From Sphingobacteriaceae bacterium GW460-11-11-14-LB5 (lineage in GTDB: Bacteria; Bacteroidota; Bacteroidia; Sphingobacteriales; Sphingobacteriaceae): a stretch of 64,000 bases of DNA. Below the pieces are notes generated by a model, which worked only from the letters and a program-made list of their open reading frames with translations, was not told the origin of the DNA and did not search any database. Within the stretch, counting starts at the first letter, position 1. Every line of letters begins with the position of its first letter. Below are positions 17,646 to 25,922 of this stretch, one piece after another. The stretch is from contig CP021237.1 of the NCBI GenBank assembly GCA_002151545.1, forward strand, positions 2,418,001-2,482,000. The letters run 5' to 3'. The translations under genes and the position numbers were made by a program.

Positions 17646-17716
17646 TTAATGGTTCATTAGTTCACTGGTCATTAGTTCATTAGTTCAATGGTCATTAGTT
17701 CATTGGTTTGTGAACC
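17646..17716. repeat. TTCATTAGTTCA minisatellite
   Basis: Repeated units of the type GGTCATTAGTTCATTAGTTC occur several times directly after the YceH stop codon. The same sequence occurs in the opposite orientation at 37600-37637. Confidence 0.7.
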
Positions 17717-17751
17717 ATTGGTATAGCTACAGGGGTGTCAGCCTGAGCGTA

Positions 17752-17992
17752 GTCGAAGACCATTACAAATAAATTCACCTTGCTTTCTGTGTCTCCGTGG
17801 CAAAAAAAAACTACAGTCTTATCGAGACGCTAAGACTAGTATAGGATGCTAAGACCAGCATGAGTCGAAGACCTTTACGATAAATTCACCTTGGTTTCTG
17901 TGTCTCCGTGGCAAAAAAACTACAGTCTTAGCGAGACGCTAAGACCAGTATGAGATCTCTCCATTTCGTTGCACTCCAGTCGAGATGACGAC
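17752..17992. repeat. tandem duplication of a composite repeat
   Basis: Copy 1 (about 17752-17843) and copy 2 (17864-17951) both run GTCGAAGACCnTTACnA, TAAATTCACCTTG, TTTCTGTGTCTCCGTGGC, an A-run, then ACTACAGTCTTA and GAGACGCTAAGACnAGTAT. Copy 2 continues into a 'CGAGATGACG' end. The gap 17644-18078 otherwise contains only the minisatellite and a terminator; I see no gene in it. Confidence 0.75.
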
Positions 17993-18010
17993 ACGATTTA
18001 AACCTAAAAC

Positions 18011-18045
18011 AAAAAGTGTTTGGCGATTAACCAAACACTTTATTA
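18011..18045. terminator. intrinsic terminator after the ketosynthase gene
   Basis: AAGTGTTTGG/CCAAACACTT is a perfect 10-bp stem with a 7-nt loop (18014-18040). On the minus strand it is followed by TTTTTG and TTTT, placed 34 bp after the ketosynthase stop codon. Confidence 0.85.
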
Positions 18046-18078
18046 AATTTCCAATTAAGCTGGGAATGATAAAATCAA

Positions 18079-19329
18079 TTAAGCCTCGTACTTTTTAAAA
18101 ATAGTACTCGCGGTGTGACCACCAAAACCAAAAGTGTTATTTAAAACATAATTAATCTCCTTTTTAATACTTTCTCCCAACACAAAGTTCAATCCTTTTG
18201 GAATATTTTCATCCAGGTTTTTAGTATTAATAGTGGGCGGGATTACATTATCTCTGATTGATAAAATACTGATTACGCTTTCAACCGCTCCTGCTGCACC
18301 AAGTAAATGACCTGTCATCGATTTTGTTGCGCCAATCACTACTGGCAAACCCTTAAAAACAGTATTAATGGCCTGTAGTTCACTCAAATCACCCAATCCG
18401 GTTGAAGTAGCGTGTGCATTAATATAATCGATTTTATCGGCAGTAATTCCGGCATCCTTCAAGGCTTTTGTCATCCCCAAAGCCGCACCAACTCCATCAG
18501 GAGGTGTTCCGGTTAAGTGATAAGCATCAGCTGCCATTCCACCACCAATAATCTCTGCATAAATATGTGCGCCACGTGCTAAAGCATGGTCCAGGTCTTC
18601 TAAAACCAATGCGCCCGCACCCTCGCTCATCACAAAACCATCTCTATCGGCATCAAAAGGTTTTGAAGCCCCCTGAGGGTTATCATTATTTTTTGATAAA
18701 GCCTGAGCGGCATTAAATCCGCCAACCGATGATTTGGTAAGCGCTGCTTCCGAGCCACCTGCAATCATGATACTTGCTTTGCCCAAACGAATGGTATCAA
18801 AAGCATTGATAATGGCGGTATTTGATGATGCGCATGCTGATACGGTGCAATAATTCGGACCACGTAATTTGTGACGGATAGAAATAGCGCCTGCAGCGAT
18901 ATCAACAATCATTTTCGGAATAAAAAACGGACTGAACCTTGGTGTGCCATCACCCGCATGAAATTCTTCCAGTTGTGCTTCAAAAGTACCTATCCCACCG
19001 TTTCCGGTTGCCCAGATTACACCAACTTCAGCCAATTGATCATCGCTCATTGCGCTGAAATCCAATCCCGAATCTTTTATTGCCTGGTCGCTCGAGCCAA
19101 TGGCATACTGGGTGAACAAATCAAACTTTTTAATTTCCTTTTTATCCAGGTATGCTTCAGGATTAAAATCCTTTACTTCACCAGCAAAATGGGTTTTAAA
19201 TTTACTCGAATCAAATTTTGTAATGGGGCCAATGCCACTTTTTCCGGCTAATATCTGTTGCCAAAATTGCTCAACGGTATTACCAAGCGGTGTTATCGCA
19301 CCTAAACCTGTTACTACTACTCTTTTCAT
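18079..19329 (-). CDS. beta-ketoacyl-ACP synthase II-like (FabF family)
   Basis: A 416-residue condensing enzyme that would extend acyl-ACP with malonyl-ACP. The active-site Cys is in CTVSACASSN (near residue 165). The catalytic histidines are in NAHATSTGLGD and TKSMTGHLLGAAG. The C-terminal NNTFGFGGHTAS is typical of FabF. It is not next to an acpP gene, and it is the last gene of a TetR-controlled operon with a thioesterase and an SDR, so it is probably a specialised paralogue rather than the housekeeping FabF. That role is inferred. The final product cannot be predicted. Confidence 0.88.
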   Translation of the reverse strand: MKRVVVTGLGAITPLGNTVEQFWQQILAGKSGIGPITKFDSSKFKTHFAGEVKDFNPEAYLDKKEIKKFDLFTQYAIGSSDQAIKDSGLDFSAMSDDQLAEVGVIWATGNGGIGTFEAQLEEFHAGDGTPRFSPFFIPKMIVDIAAGAISIRHKLRGPNYCTVSACASSNTAIINAFDTIRLGKASIMIAGGSEAALTKSSVGGFNAAQALSKNNDNPQGASKPFDADRDGFVMSEGAGALVLEDLDHALARGAHIYAEIIGGGMAADAYHLTGTPPDGVGAALGMTKALKDAGITADKIDYINAHATSTGLGDLSELQAINTVFKGLPVVIGATKSMTGHLLGAAGAVESVISILSIRDNVIPPTINTKNLDENIPKGLNFVLGESIKKEINYVLNNTFGFGGHTASTIFKKYEA

Positions 19330-19340
19330 TTTAATAATTT

Positions 19341-19559
19341 TTAGTCAATATCCTTGAATAAATAATCGACCAATGATTGTACGCGTGGGGCAATAATTAA
19401 TATAGCAGGAATGGCTACAATGTAAGAAATGCCCCATGATTTTAACCAAACTTTCATAAAGACCGATGTAAATCCAAGATTAACACTTATGGCCGCGAAA
19501 GTAACTATTCCTGTAGTAAAAACCGCCATAATAAATGCAAATGCTACCTTCTTTTTCAT
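19341..19559 (-). CDS. DUF2798 small membrane protein
   Basis: A 72-residue protein with two hydrophobic helices (about residues 5-28 and 40-62), the organisation of DUF2798 family inner-membrane proteins. The central motif 'FMKVWLKSWGISYIVAIPAIL' resembles the family. It lies in the TetR operon, 14 nt after the SDR and 11 nt before the ketosynthase. The function is unknown. Confidence 0.75.
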   Translation of the reverse strand: MKKKVAFAFIMAVFTTGIVTFAAISVNLGFTSVFMKVWLKSWGISYIVAIPAILIIAPRVQSLVDYLFKDID

Positions 19560-19573
19560 TCCTGCTGTATTTT

Positions 19574-20344
19574 TTAATTCTGAACCGAATCAATCCAGGC
19601 TTTTCTGTTGGCATTCATCACATTCAGGGCATCAGCTGGCGACTGTCTGAACAGTTCATAAATTTTAGCGGTATCACCTACCCTGATTTCAAATTCATCA
19701 TTGGCCAAAGCAGTTAAAAGGTCTTCCGCAACAACCGAAGGTTTGATGCCATTATGACCACCTATTTCTTTCGAAAATTCGGTATCAACTAAAGGCGGCA
19801 TCAATTCAAAAACTTTAACAGATGTCTCTTCCAAACTCAACCTTAACGAAGTACTGTAAGAATGTAATGCTGCTTTACTGGCTGCATAAGTGGGCAAAGT
19901 AATCCCTGGAACATAAGCAACGATAGAGGATACATTTACGATAGCTGAAGCTTCCTGTTGTTTTAGAACAGGCAATAATTTTTGATTAATCCTGATGATA
20001 GACAGGTAATTGGTTAACATTTCATCTTCTGCATTCGCAAAAGCATCCTGGTTTGGATCGGCCAAATTGTAAAGCAATGCCCTTCCTGCATTGTTAATCA
20101 CGATATTCAATTGAGGAAAATCGGCTTTGATGCGGCTTACCAACTGATCCACATCTTCAGCTTTGCTCACATCAGAAAGAATGGTGGTTACATTTTGTAA
20201 TGATGCTGCAGCTGCATCCAGCCTGTCCTGGTTTCTGCCAGTAATTATAACATGGTTATCCAAATCAGTTAACTGTTTTGCGATTTCTAATCCGATACCG
20301 GCTGTTCCGCCGATCAATAAAACGGTATTTTGTGAAGTTTTCAT
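19574..20344 (-). CDS. short-chain dehydrogenase/reductase
   Basis: A 256-residue classical SDR. The cofactor motif LLIGGTAGIGLEIAK is near residue 10, followed by NNAG (about residue 87), a catalytic Ser in VNVSSIVAYVPG, and YAASKAAL with Tyr and Lys. I use the ATG at 20344; an upstream TTG at 20377 would overlap the thioesterase gene. It resembles DltE-like SDRs. It is embedded in the TetR operon. The likely substrate is a short- or medium-chain carbonyl compound, but specificity is unknown. Confidence 0.85.
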   Translation of the reverse strand: MKTSQNTVLLIGGTAGIGLEIAKQLTDLDNHVIITGRNQDRLDAAAASLQNVTTILSDVSKAEDVDQLVSRIKADFPQLNIVINNAGRALLYNLADPNQDAFANAEDEMLTNYLSIIRINQKLLPVLKQQEASAIVNVSSIVAYVPGITLPTYAASKAALHSYSTSLRLSLEETSVKVFELMPPLVDTEFSKEIGGHNGIKPSVVAEDLLTALANDEFEIRVGDTAKIYELFRQSPADALNVMNANRKAWIDSVQN

Positions 20345-20355
20345 TTTATATTTTT

Positions 20356-20841
20356 TTAAAATTTTAAGATTAAACAAGTGCTCACCGCGTGAGCGTAAAT
20401 GGTATTATTTTCATCAACTAACTGTGCTTCTACTAAGGCAGTACGACCGCCAAGGTTGATCACCTTCCCAATGGTTCTTAATTTTCCGGTTTGAATGGTA
20501 ATGGCTTTCAGGAAATTTACCTTAAGCTCTAAAGTGGTATATCCTTTTCCGGCAGGTAAAAGCGAATGGACCGAACAGCCCATAGCCGAATCTAAAATAG
20601 CAGTGATTACCCCGCCATGCACCGTACCAATCGGGTTGTAATGAAATTCCTGAGGCATAAATTCAAAAACCACATTCCCCTTTTCGATCACACTTACACT
20701 AAAATCCAAAGTATGCAACAGTGGAGGTAAAGGAAATTGATGATTGCTCATGGCCTGCAGATAAGCTATACCATCCATCTGCATGGCTTCCTTTGCGCCT
20801 ATCAAGGGATTTTCCCAACTTATTGTCCTGGTTCTTTTCAT
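20356..20841 (-). CDS. PaaI-family thioesterase (hotdog fold)
   Basis: A 161-residue hotdog-fold protein of the PaaI/YbgC acyl-CoA thioesterase type. The motif HYNPIGTVHGGVITAILDSAMG (around residues 67-88) carries the HGG..A..D signature with its Asp/Glu catalytic region, and YTTLELKVNFLKA is the typical following strand. It starts 38 nt after the tetR stop codon, and a copy of the tetR operator lies 6-20 bp before its ATG. It probably hydrolyses an acyl-CoA or acyl-ACP handled by the same operon. Confidence 0.85.
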   Translation of the reverse strand: MKRTRTISWENPLIGAKEAMQMDGIAYLQAMSNHQFPLPPLLHTLDFSVSVIEKGNVVFEFMPQEFHYNPIGTVHGGVITAILDSAMGCSVHSLLPAGKGYTTLELKVNFLKAITIQTGKLRTIGKVINLGGRTALVEAQLVDENNTIYAHAVSTCLILKF

Positions 20842-20847
20842 AATAAA

Positions 20848-20861
20848 ATACCAATCGGTAT
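20848..20861. promoter_or_regulatory. TetR operator copy 2 (internal)
   Basis: ATACC-AATC-GGTAT, immediately before the thioesterase ATG. It is identical to the copy upstream of tetR, and 17 bases match if the flank is included (ATACCAATCGGTATATT). Confidence 0.75.
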
Positions 20862-20879
20862 ATTTTAGTTTAAAAATTT

Positions 20880-21467
20880 TTAGCCGAGGCTATTGATATA
20901 TTTTTTTAACGAATCCATAATTAAATTCCAGTGTGCTGGTTTTGCGGTCAGCCGCGAAATCATGATCCCACCTTCTATTATGGCAATAATGGTAAGTGCT
21001 ATCTGTTCCGGATGATGATCTGCATGAATTTCTTTGGCAGAAATACCCGCTTCAACCAGTTTCACTATCCTGTTCTTCCAACCCAGTACCGCTTTTACTG
21101 CCCTTTCCCTTAATGCCGGATGCGTATCATCCGCATCAATTGCAGTGTTTAAAATCGGACAACCACCTTCCGACACCGTACCATTGATAAAGTTTTGATA
21201 AATATTGATATAAACCAGTAATTTATCTTTTGCATCTTTTTGTCTGTTGATCTCCGCATCTACCTTCGACACCACATTGTTCAGGTTATAATCGAAAGCG
21301 GCCAAGGCCACTTCATCCTTATTGGCGAAGTTGCCGTAAATACTGCCTTTGGTTAAACCTGTAGCAGCCGTAATATCATTTAAAGAAGTACCCGCATAAC
21401 CTTTCATATTAAAAATGGGTGCGGTTTTCTCTACAATGAAATTTCTCGTTTTTTCTGCCTTGGTCAT
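20880..21467 (-). CDS. TetR/AcrR-family repressor
   Basis: A 195-residue regulator. The N-terminal helix-turn-helix (residues about 8-55) includes GYAGTSLNDITAATGLTKGSIYGNFANKDEV. The C-terminal ligand domain resembles the TetR_C group with a conserved Cys (EGGCPILNTAIDADD), also seen in regulators responding to electrophiles. It heads the operon tetR-thioesterase-SDR-DUF2798-ketosynthase. Two identical operators, one inside its own promoter, predict autorepression. The inducer is unknown. Confidence 0.9.
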   Translation of the reverse strand: MTKAEKTRNFIVEKTAPIFNMKGYAGTSLNDITAATGLTKGSIYGNFANKDEVALAAFDYNLNNVVSKVDAEINRQKDAKDKLLVYINIYQNFINGTVSEGGCPILNTAIDADDTHPALRERAVKAVLGWKNRIVKLVEAGISAKEIHADHHPEQIALTIIAIIEGGIMISRLTAKPAHWNLIMDSLKKYINSLG

Positions 21468-21487
21468 GTTCTTTTAAATTGACGATG

Positions 21488-21520
21488 CAAATATATACCA
21501 ATCGGTATATTAAATACAAA
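21488..21520 (-). promoter_or_regulatory. tetR promoter with overlapping operator copy 1
   Basis: On the minus strand TTTG (21517-21520), 21 nt, then TATATTTG (21488-21495) form a Bacteroidota-type promoter. The palindrome TATACCAATCGGTATA (21494-21509) fills the spacer and touches the -7 box. A bound repressor would block RNA polymerase. Confidence 0.75.
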
Positions 21521-21580
21521 TATTTTTATCATCGCAATCTCCTTTTAATTGGAACGCTGGCTTTCATCACAGCACCATAA

Positions 21581-21610
21581 TTTGTTTTAGGTTTGAATTT
21601 TGTAACTTTG
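21581..21610 (+). promoter_or_regulatory. promoter of the AraC-type regulator gene
   Basis: TTTG (21581-21584), 18 nt, TAACTTTG (21603-21610). The box ends 4 nt before the ATG at 21615, so the transcript would begin at or next to the start codon. Confidence 0.65.
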
Positions 21611-21614
21611 ATTT

Positions 21615-22526
21615 ATGAACAAGCCAGAAACCATTGAAGATTTTTACCAGAACAAATTCAAGTTCCTGCCCGATAACCTACAAAATGGCGTAGGTCATTT
21701 TAACGTTTTTAAACTGGAAGATTGTTTAAGGGATGATCATAAGCCAATGAGCTATAACCGCAGGGATTATTATAAAGTATGCCTTACCCGTGGTCATAAT
21801 GTTTACCACTACGCCGATAAAAGTATTGAGATAAATGGCACTGCACTTATCTTTTTCAATCCTTTGGTTCCGTATACCTGGGAGCTGGCCAGCGGCAACA
21901 AAAGTGACGTAACAGGCTTTTTCTGCATTTTTACCGAAGCCTTTTTTACTGAAAAGATCCGTGGAAATATTGGTGATTTACCCATGTTTGTGCCTGGAGG
22001 AAAACCTGCTTACTTTCTGGATGATAAACAGGATGCGCAAATTGAGGCTATTTTTGCTAAGATGTTTGAGGAAATCAACTCTGATTACATTTATAAATAC
22101 GACTTACTCAGAAACTACATTACCGAAATTACACATTTCGCCCTCAAAACCCAGCCATCAGAGGCTTTATTCAAGCATACTGATGCCAACACCAGGATTA
22201 CTTCTGTTTTTACGGAGTTACTGGAACGCCAGTTCCCCATCGAAACGACTACGCAAAGGTTTACCATGCGCTCGGCCAAAGATTACGCTTCGCAGCTTTC
22301 GGTACACGTAAACCACTTAAACCGTGCAATTAAAGAAACCACTGGCAAAACCACTACACATTATATTACTGAGCGTTTATTAAGTGAGGCCAAAGCTTTA
22401 TTGAAACATACTGACTGGAATATATCGGAAATAGGTTATTGTCTGGGGTTTGAAGAACCTACCCATTTTAATAACTTTTTCAAAAAACTGACCAACCACA
22501 CCCCTACTTCTTACCGGATTGTTTGA
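21615..22526 (+). CDS. AraC-family transcriptional regulator
   Basis: A 303-residue regulator. The N-terminal cupin-like sensor domain covers about residues 25-170. The C-terminal double helix-turn-helix (about 195-300) contains SQLSVHVNHLNRAIKETTGKT and the signature 'WNISEIGYCLGFEEPTHFNNFFKKLTNHTPTSYR' near residues 268-301. It lies directly upstream of, and on the same strand as, two SDR genes that it may control. The likely ligand is unknown. Confidence 0.92.
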   Translation: MNKPETIEDFYQNKFKFLPDNLQNGVGHFNVFKLEDCLRDDHKPMSYNRRDYYKVCLTRGHNVYHYADKSIEINGTALIFFNPLVPYTWELASGNKSDVTGFFCIFTEAFFTEKIRGNIGDLPMFVPGGKPAYFLDDKQDAQIEAIFAKMFEEINSDYIYKYDLLRNYITEITHFALKTQPSEALFKHTDANTRITSVFTELLERQFPIETTTQRFTMRSAKDYASQLSVHVNHLNRAIKETTGKTTTHYITERLLSEAKALLKHTDWNISEIGYCLGFEEPTHFNNFFKKLTNHTPTSYRIV

Positions 22527-22578
22527 ATTTCGTAATCATCAGTTTGATTAACGTAATAAACGTGATTCATCTTCGCCG

Positions 22579-22586
22579 TAATTTTG
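22579..22586 (+). promoter_or_regulatory. -7 box upstream of the tandem SDR genes
   Basis: TAATTTTG, 22 nt before the ATG at 22609. No good TTTG is seen 19 nt upstream, which fits an activator-dependent promoter (the AraC protein next door is a candidate). Confidence 0.45.
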
Positions 22587-22608
22587 TCTTAACAAAAAAG
22601 ATAAAACT

Positions 22609-23451
22609 ATGGGCAAGAAAAAAGTTTGGTTTATTACCGGAGCTTCAAAGGGCTTAGGATTAAGTTTGGTTCATCAGTTGCTAAATGCTGGCCAATATGT
22701 TGCGGCCACATCAAGAAATATCGGTGAACTTAAAAAAGCAGTAAATAATGATGGCGGAAAATTCCTTCCGCTGGCGGTTAACCTGGCCAACGAACAAAGC
22801 GTGGAGGATGCGATAAAGGCGACCATTGCGAAATTTGAAAGAATTGATGTGGTCATCAATAACGCGGGTTACGGAATCGGAGGCAGTATCGAAGAACTAA
22901 GTGACGCAGAAACGCGCAATAGTTTTGATGTTAATGTTTTCGGCACACTCAATGTCATCAGAAAAGCTTCACCTTATTTAAGGGCACAACGAGCCGGGCA
23001 CATCATCAACATCGCATCAATTGCAGGCATTGCAGGTGCCACCGGCTGGGCGGTATACGCTGCAGCAAAATCGGCAGTAATTGCATTATCAGAAGTATCA
23101 GCGGAAGATCTTAAAGAATTCGGCATAAAAGTAACCGTTGTGGCACCTGGCGCATTCAGAACCAGTTTCTTAACGGCTGACTCGTTGATTTTGGCAGCTA
23201 ATCCAATTGCCGCATACGAAGAAGTGCGTGCAATACACAGCAAATACCTAAAAATGGATGGTCAGCAGATTGGTGATCCTGAGAAAGCTGCTGCTGCAAT
23301 GATCTCACTGGCCAGCATGCCAAATCCACCCCTTCATTTGCTTTTAGGAAACGACGCTTTCCAAAGGGCAAATACTAAAATAGAATCGCTACAAAAGGAA
23401 TTTAAAGACTGGAAAGCCATTACCATTTCGACAGATTTCGACGAAAATTAA
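22609..23451 (+). CDS. short-chain dehydrogenase/reductase, copy 1 of a tandem pair
   Basis: A 280-residue classical SDR. The motif ITGASKGLGLSLVHQLL is near residues 9-25, NNAGYGIGG near 84-92, a Ser in NIASIAGIAGATGW, and YAAAKSAV with catalytic Tyr and Lys. About half of its residues match the next gene by eye, so the two arose by duplication. Small internal differences (AAAK against CATK) suggest different substrates. Confidence 0.88.
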   Translation: MGKKKVWFITGASKGLGLSLVHQLLNAGQYVAATSRNIGELKKAVNNDGGKFLPLAVNLANEQSVEDAIKATIAKFERIDVVINNAGYGIGGSIEELSDAETRNSFDVNVFGTLNVIRKASPYLRAQRAGHIINIASIAGIAGATGWAVYAAAKSAVIALSEVSAEDLKEFGIKVTVVAPGAFRTSFLTADSLILAANPIAAYEEVRAIHSKYLKMDGQQIGDPEKAAAAMISLASMPNPPLHLLLGNDAFQRANTKIESLQKEFKDWKAITISTDFDEN

Positions 23452-23471
23452 TTTAACAGACAAAATTTATT

Positions 23472-24323
23472 ATGGAAAATCAAAAAGTATGGTTTGTAAC
23501 AGGTGCATCAAAAGGCCTGGGACTAACACTAGTAAAAACATTATTAAGCAATGGTCTTAACGTTGCTGCAACCTCAAGAAACCTGAACGACTTAACAAAA
23601 GCAGTTGGCGAACACGAAAACTTCTTGCCGCTAGCGGTCGACCTAATTGATGAAAACAGTGTAGAAGCTGCAGTTAGCCAAACAATCAGCAAATTTGGCC
23701 AGGTAGATGTGGTGGTAAACAATGCGGGCTACGGCATGCTGGGCGCTTTAGAAGAATTAAGCGATAAAGAATCGCGTCAAAATTTCGATGTGAACGTTTT
23801 CGGTTCGTTAAACGTGATCAGAAAGGTGCTTCCTCAGTTACGGAAACAACAATCAGGGCACATTTTCAATATTTCTTCAATCGGTGGATTTTCGGGAAAC
23901 TTCCCTGGTTTTGGCATCTATTGCGCGACAAAATTTGCCGTGGTTGGTTTCACCGAGTCCTTAGCTGCCGAAGTAAAATCAATGGGCATCAAAGCAACAG
24001 TTGTAGAACCGGGTTATTTCAGAACAGCATTTCTTACTGAAGGATCATTAGCAGTGCCAAATAAACCAATTGATGCCTACAAAGAAGTGCGCGACTCGCA
24101 AGCAGCGCATCAGAACGACATCAATAATCAACAGCCTGGTGATCCGGCCAAAGCAGTGGAGGTGATTATTGAAGCTTCAAAAAGCGAAAATCCACCGCTT
24201 CATTTATTCTTAGGTCCGGATGCTTATCAGGTTGCCGATGCAAAAATTGCAGATATACAAAGAGATATGGCCAATTGGAAATACCTGGCAACAGCTACTA
24301 ACTTCGATGAGGTTGGCGCATAG
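23472..24323 (+). CDS. short-chain dehydrogenase/reductase, copy 2 of a tandem pair
   Basis: A 283-residue classical SDR, 20 nt after its paralogue and probably cotranscribed. The motif VTGASKGLGLTLVKTLL is near residues 9-25, NNAGYGMLGAL near 82-92, a Ser in NISSIGGFSGNF, and YCATKFAV with catalytic Tyr and Lys. Its C-terminal 'NPPLHLFLGPDAYQ' matches copy 1. The substrate is unknown. Confidence 0.88.
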   Translation: MENQKVWFVTGASKGLGLTLVKTLLSNGLNVAATSRNLNDLTKAVGEHENFLPLAVDLIDENSVEAAVSQTISKFGQVDVVVNNAGYGMLGALEELSDKESRQNFDVNVFGSLNVIRKVLPQLRKQQSGHIFNISSIGGFSGNFPGFGIYCATKFAVVGFTESLAAEVKSMGIKATVVEPGYFRTAFLTEGSLAVPNKPIDAYKEVRDSQAAHQNDINNQQPGDPAKAVEVIIEASKSENPPLHLFLGPDAYQVADAKIADIQRDMANWKYLATATNFDEVGA

Positions 24324-24336
24324 CATCTAACTTAAT

Positions 24337-24442
24337 CGTCATTTCGAGCGGAGCGCAGCGAAGTCGAGAACCCGAAGGCTCTGCAAAGCAAAATCTATAA
24401 AGATAGATCTCTCCATTTCACTGCGTTTCAGTCGAGATGACG
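24337..24442. repeat. palindromic repeat, TCATTTCGAG family
   Basis: It begins CGTCATTTCGAGCGGAGCGC and ends GTTTCAGTCGAGATGACG; the ends are inverted copies. It lies between the convergent SDR and arsC genes. Confidence 0.8.
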
Positions 24443-24541
24443 TTTTTTCTTTTGAAGTCTGTAAAATCCACAGCGTTAAATAACAGTCAAAAAAAAAAGT
24501 ATTTCCTTTGAACTGGCGGCGCACAAACAATTGCTGACCAA

Positions 24542-24961
24542 TTAGCCTTTAAAGTTTTTCTCTACAAAATCCTTCATATAAGCCTTTACCAGATCTCTGG
24601 TATTTCTGAATTGAGCCATAATTTCTTCCTCAGTACCTACCGCTTTAGCAGGATCTGGAAAGTTATGGTGCAGTTTTATCGCTTGCGTTGGGAAGTGCGG
24701 ACAACTTTCTTTTGCGTGATCGCAAACGGTAATTATATAATCGAAAGGAATATCGAAATATTCCTCCATATTATTCGAGGTTTGACCAGAAATATCAATC
24801 CCATCTTCAGCCATTACTTTTATCGCCCTTGGATTAACACCATGAACTTCGATCCCTGCACTGTAGATTTTAGCTTTATCCTGAGCAAAATATTTTAGAT
24901 AACCTTCAGCCAGCTGACTTCTGCAACTATTCCCCGTGCAAAGTACCAATACATTTTTCAT
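24542..24961 (-). CDS. arsC: arsenate reductase, low-molecular-weight phosphatase type
   Basis: A 139-residue thioredoxin-coupled arsenate reductase of the low-molecular-weight protein tyrosine phosphatase family. The P-loop VLCTGNSCRSQLAEG (C-x5-R) is near residues 5-19, and CDHAKESCPHFP provides the second and third catalytic cysteines (about 77-84). I choose ATG 24961 because the P-loop should lie near the N-terminus; a longer reading would add 11 residues and overlap DUF6428. It reduces arsenate to arsenite in the cytoplasm. It is the third gene after arsR and DUF6428. Confidence 0.88.
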   Translation of the reverse strand: MKNVLVLCTGNSCRSQLAEGYLKYFAQDKAKIYSAGIEVHGVNPRAIKVMAEDGIDISGQTSNNMEEYFDIPFDYIITVCDHAKESCPHFPTQAIKLHHNFPDPAKAVGTEEEIMAQFRNTRDLVKAYMKDFVEKNFKG

Positions 24962-24980
24962 GTTTTTAAATTTTGAATGA

Positions 24981-25547
24981 TTAACAACAGCCACTTCCCG
25001 GATTACAGCTATTTTGATCAGCTGCGAGATTAACCAGTTCGATTTTTCTTTTTACCGGCTGGGCAGGTGCACAACATTCTTCACCTGTTTCAGTAGTACC
25101 ACAACTTCCTCCGCGGTTAATCGCTTTACATTGTGTAACATCAGGTGTCAGGTCTAAAATCAGGTTCTCCCCATCAATTTTAAATTCGCCCGGAAACATC
25201 TGCCTCGTATCGAACGCAGAATTACCGAATTCAATTTTCACCGTTCCATTGGGGTTTAAAGGAAGCTTACTTTCCACCAGGTTAATGATAGACAATGCTT
25301 TTTTCACCTGCATGGCCCTGCCTGCTTCCTCTTCGGTAGGTTCCCATAACTGTACGATGATTTCTGTCCAGGCGTTCATCACTCCTCCGCAATCTACCGA
25401 AACAATGGGTGCCTGTTTAATTTCGGTAATGTGATAATTGGCGTTTACCCATTTACCAGGAGCATATTGGAACTGTAATACCAATTCAGGATGTTGTTGA
25501 AGTGCAGCCTTAAAGCTGCTCCATTCGGTTGAAGATGTATTGATCAT
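24981..25547 (-). CDS. Cys-rich DUF6428 protein of the arsenic operon
   Basis: A 188-residue protein of the kind annotated as DUF6428 in Bacteroidota ars operons. Residues 1-140 look like an ordinary alpha/beta domain. The C-terminal 50 residues are Cys-rich: Cys clusters in GGSCGTTETGEECCAP and a terminal CNPGSGCC. These would suit binding of arsenite or another thiophilic metalloid, but that is an inference. It lies 38 nt after arsR and 19 nt before arsC. Confidence 0.7.
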   Translation of the reverse strand: MINTSSTEWSSFKAALQQHPELVLQFQYAPGKWVNANYHITEIKQAPIVSVDCGGVMNAWTEIIVQLWEPTEEEAGRAMQVKKALSIINLVESKLPLNPNGTVKIEFGNSAFDTRQMFPGEFKIDGENLILDLTPDVTQCKAINRGGSCGTTETGEECCAPAQPVKRKIELVNLAADQNSCNPGSGCC

Positions 25548-25550
25548 AAT

Positions 25551-25566
25551 ATTGCAATTTAACGAT
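25551..25566 (-). promoter_or_regulatory. possible second ArsR site
   Basis: ATTGCAATTTAACGAT matches the main arsR palindrome (ATCGCAATATTACGAT) at 13 of 16 positions and lies directly before the DUF6428 ATG. Weaker than the main site. Confidence 0.4.
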
Positions 25567-25585
25567 TGATTTAAGTAAAAAATTT

Positions 25586-25915
25586 TTAACAGCAGTTTTG
25601 CTCACCTTTATACGAGGCAAAGAAATTGCCCAGCTCTGTTTGTAATAACTTCCAGGTTTTGGGTTCTATACAGTAACAGATACTCACCCCTTCAATAGTC
25701 CCCTGTATAATGCCAGCATTTTTAAGTTCTTTTAAATGCTGAGAAATGGTAGCCTGCGCCAACCCAAGTTCTTCCACTAAATCGCCACAGATGCAGGTAT
25801 TCGATTTAAGGATACGCTGAAGGATCGCAATCCGTGCTGGATGTGCCATCGCTTTTAATAACGCCGCCATCTGGTTTTGCTCTTCGGTAAAGATTTCTGT
25901 TTTGGTAAGTCCCAT
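25586..25915 (-). CDS. arsR: ArsR/SmtB-family repressor
   Basis: A 109-residue winged-helix repressor. The segment ALLKAMAHPARIAILQRIL is followed by SNTCICGDLVEELGLAQATISQHLKELKNAG, which holds a CxC metalloid-binding candidate at the start of the DNA-recognition region. The C-terminal end has NCC. I start at ATG 25915 because the promoter and operator lie at 25928-25958, inside the longer open frame. It should repress its own operon until arsenite or antimonite binds. Confidence 0.9.
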   Translation of the reverse strand: MGLTKTEIFTEEQNQMAALLKAMAHPARIAILQRILKSNTCICGDLVEELGLAQATISQHLKELKNAGIIQGTIEGVSICYCIEPKTWKLLQTELGNFFASYKGEQNCC

Positions 25916-25922
25916 AATTATG

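Noticed and set aside
18079..21467. Type II polyketide or aryl-polyene biosynthetic cluster
   Set aside because: Only one ketosynthase; no chain-length factor, ACP, acyltransferase, ammonia-lyase-like or export gene is present.
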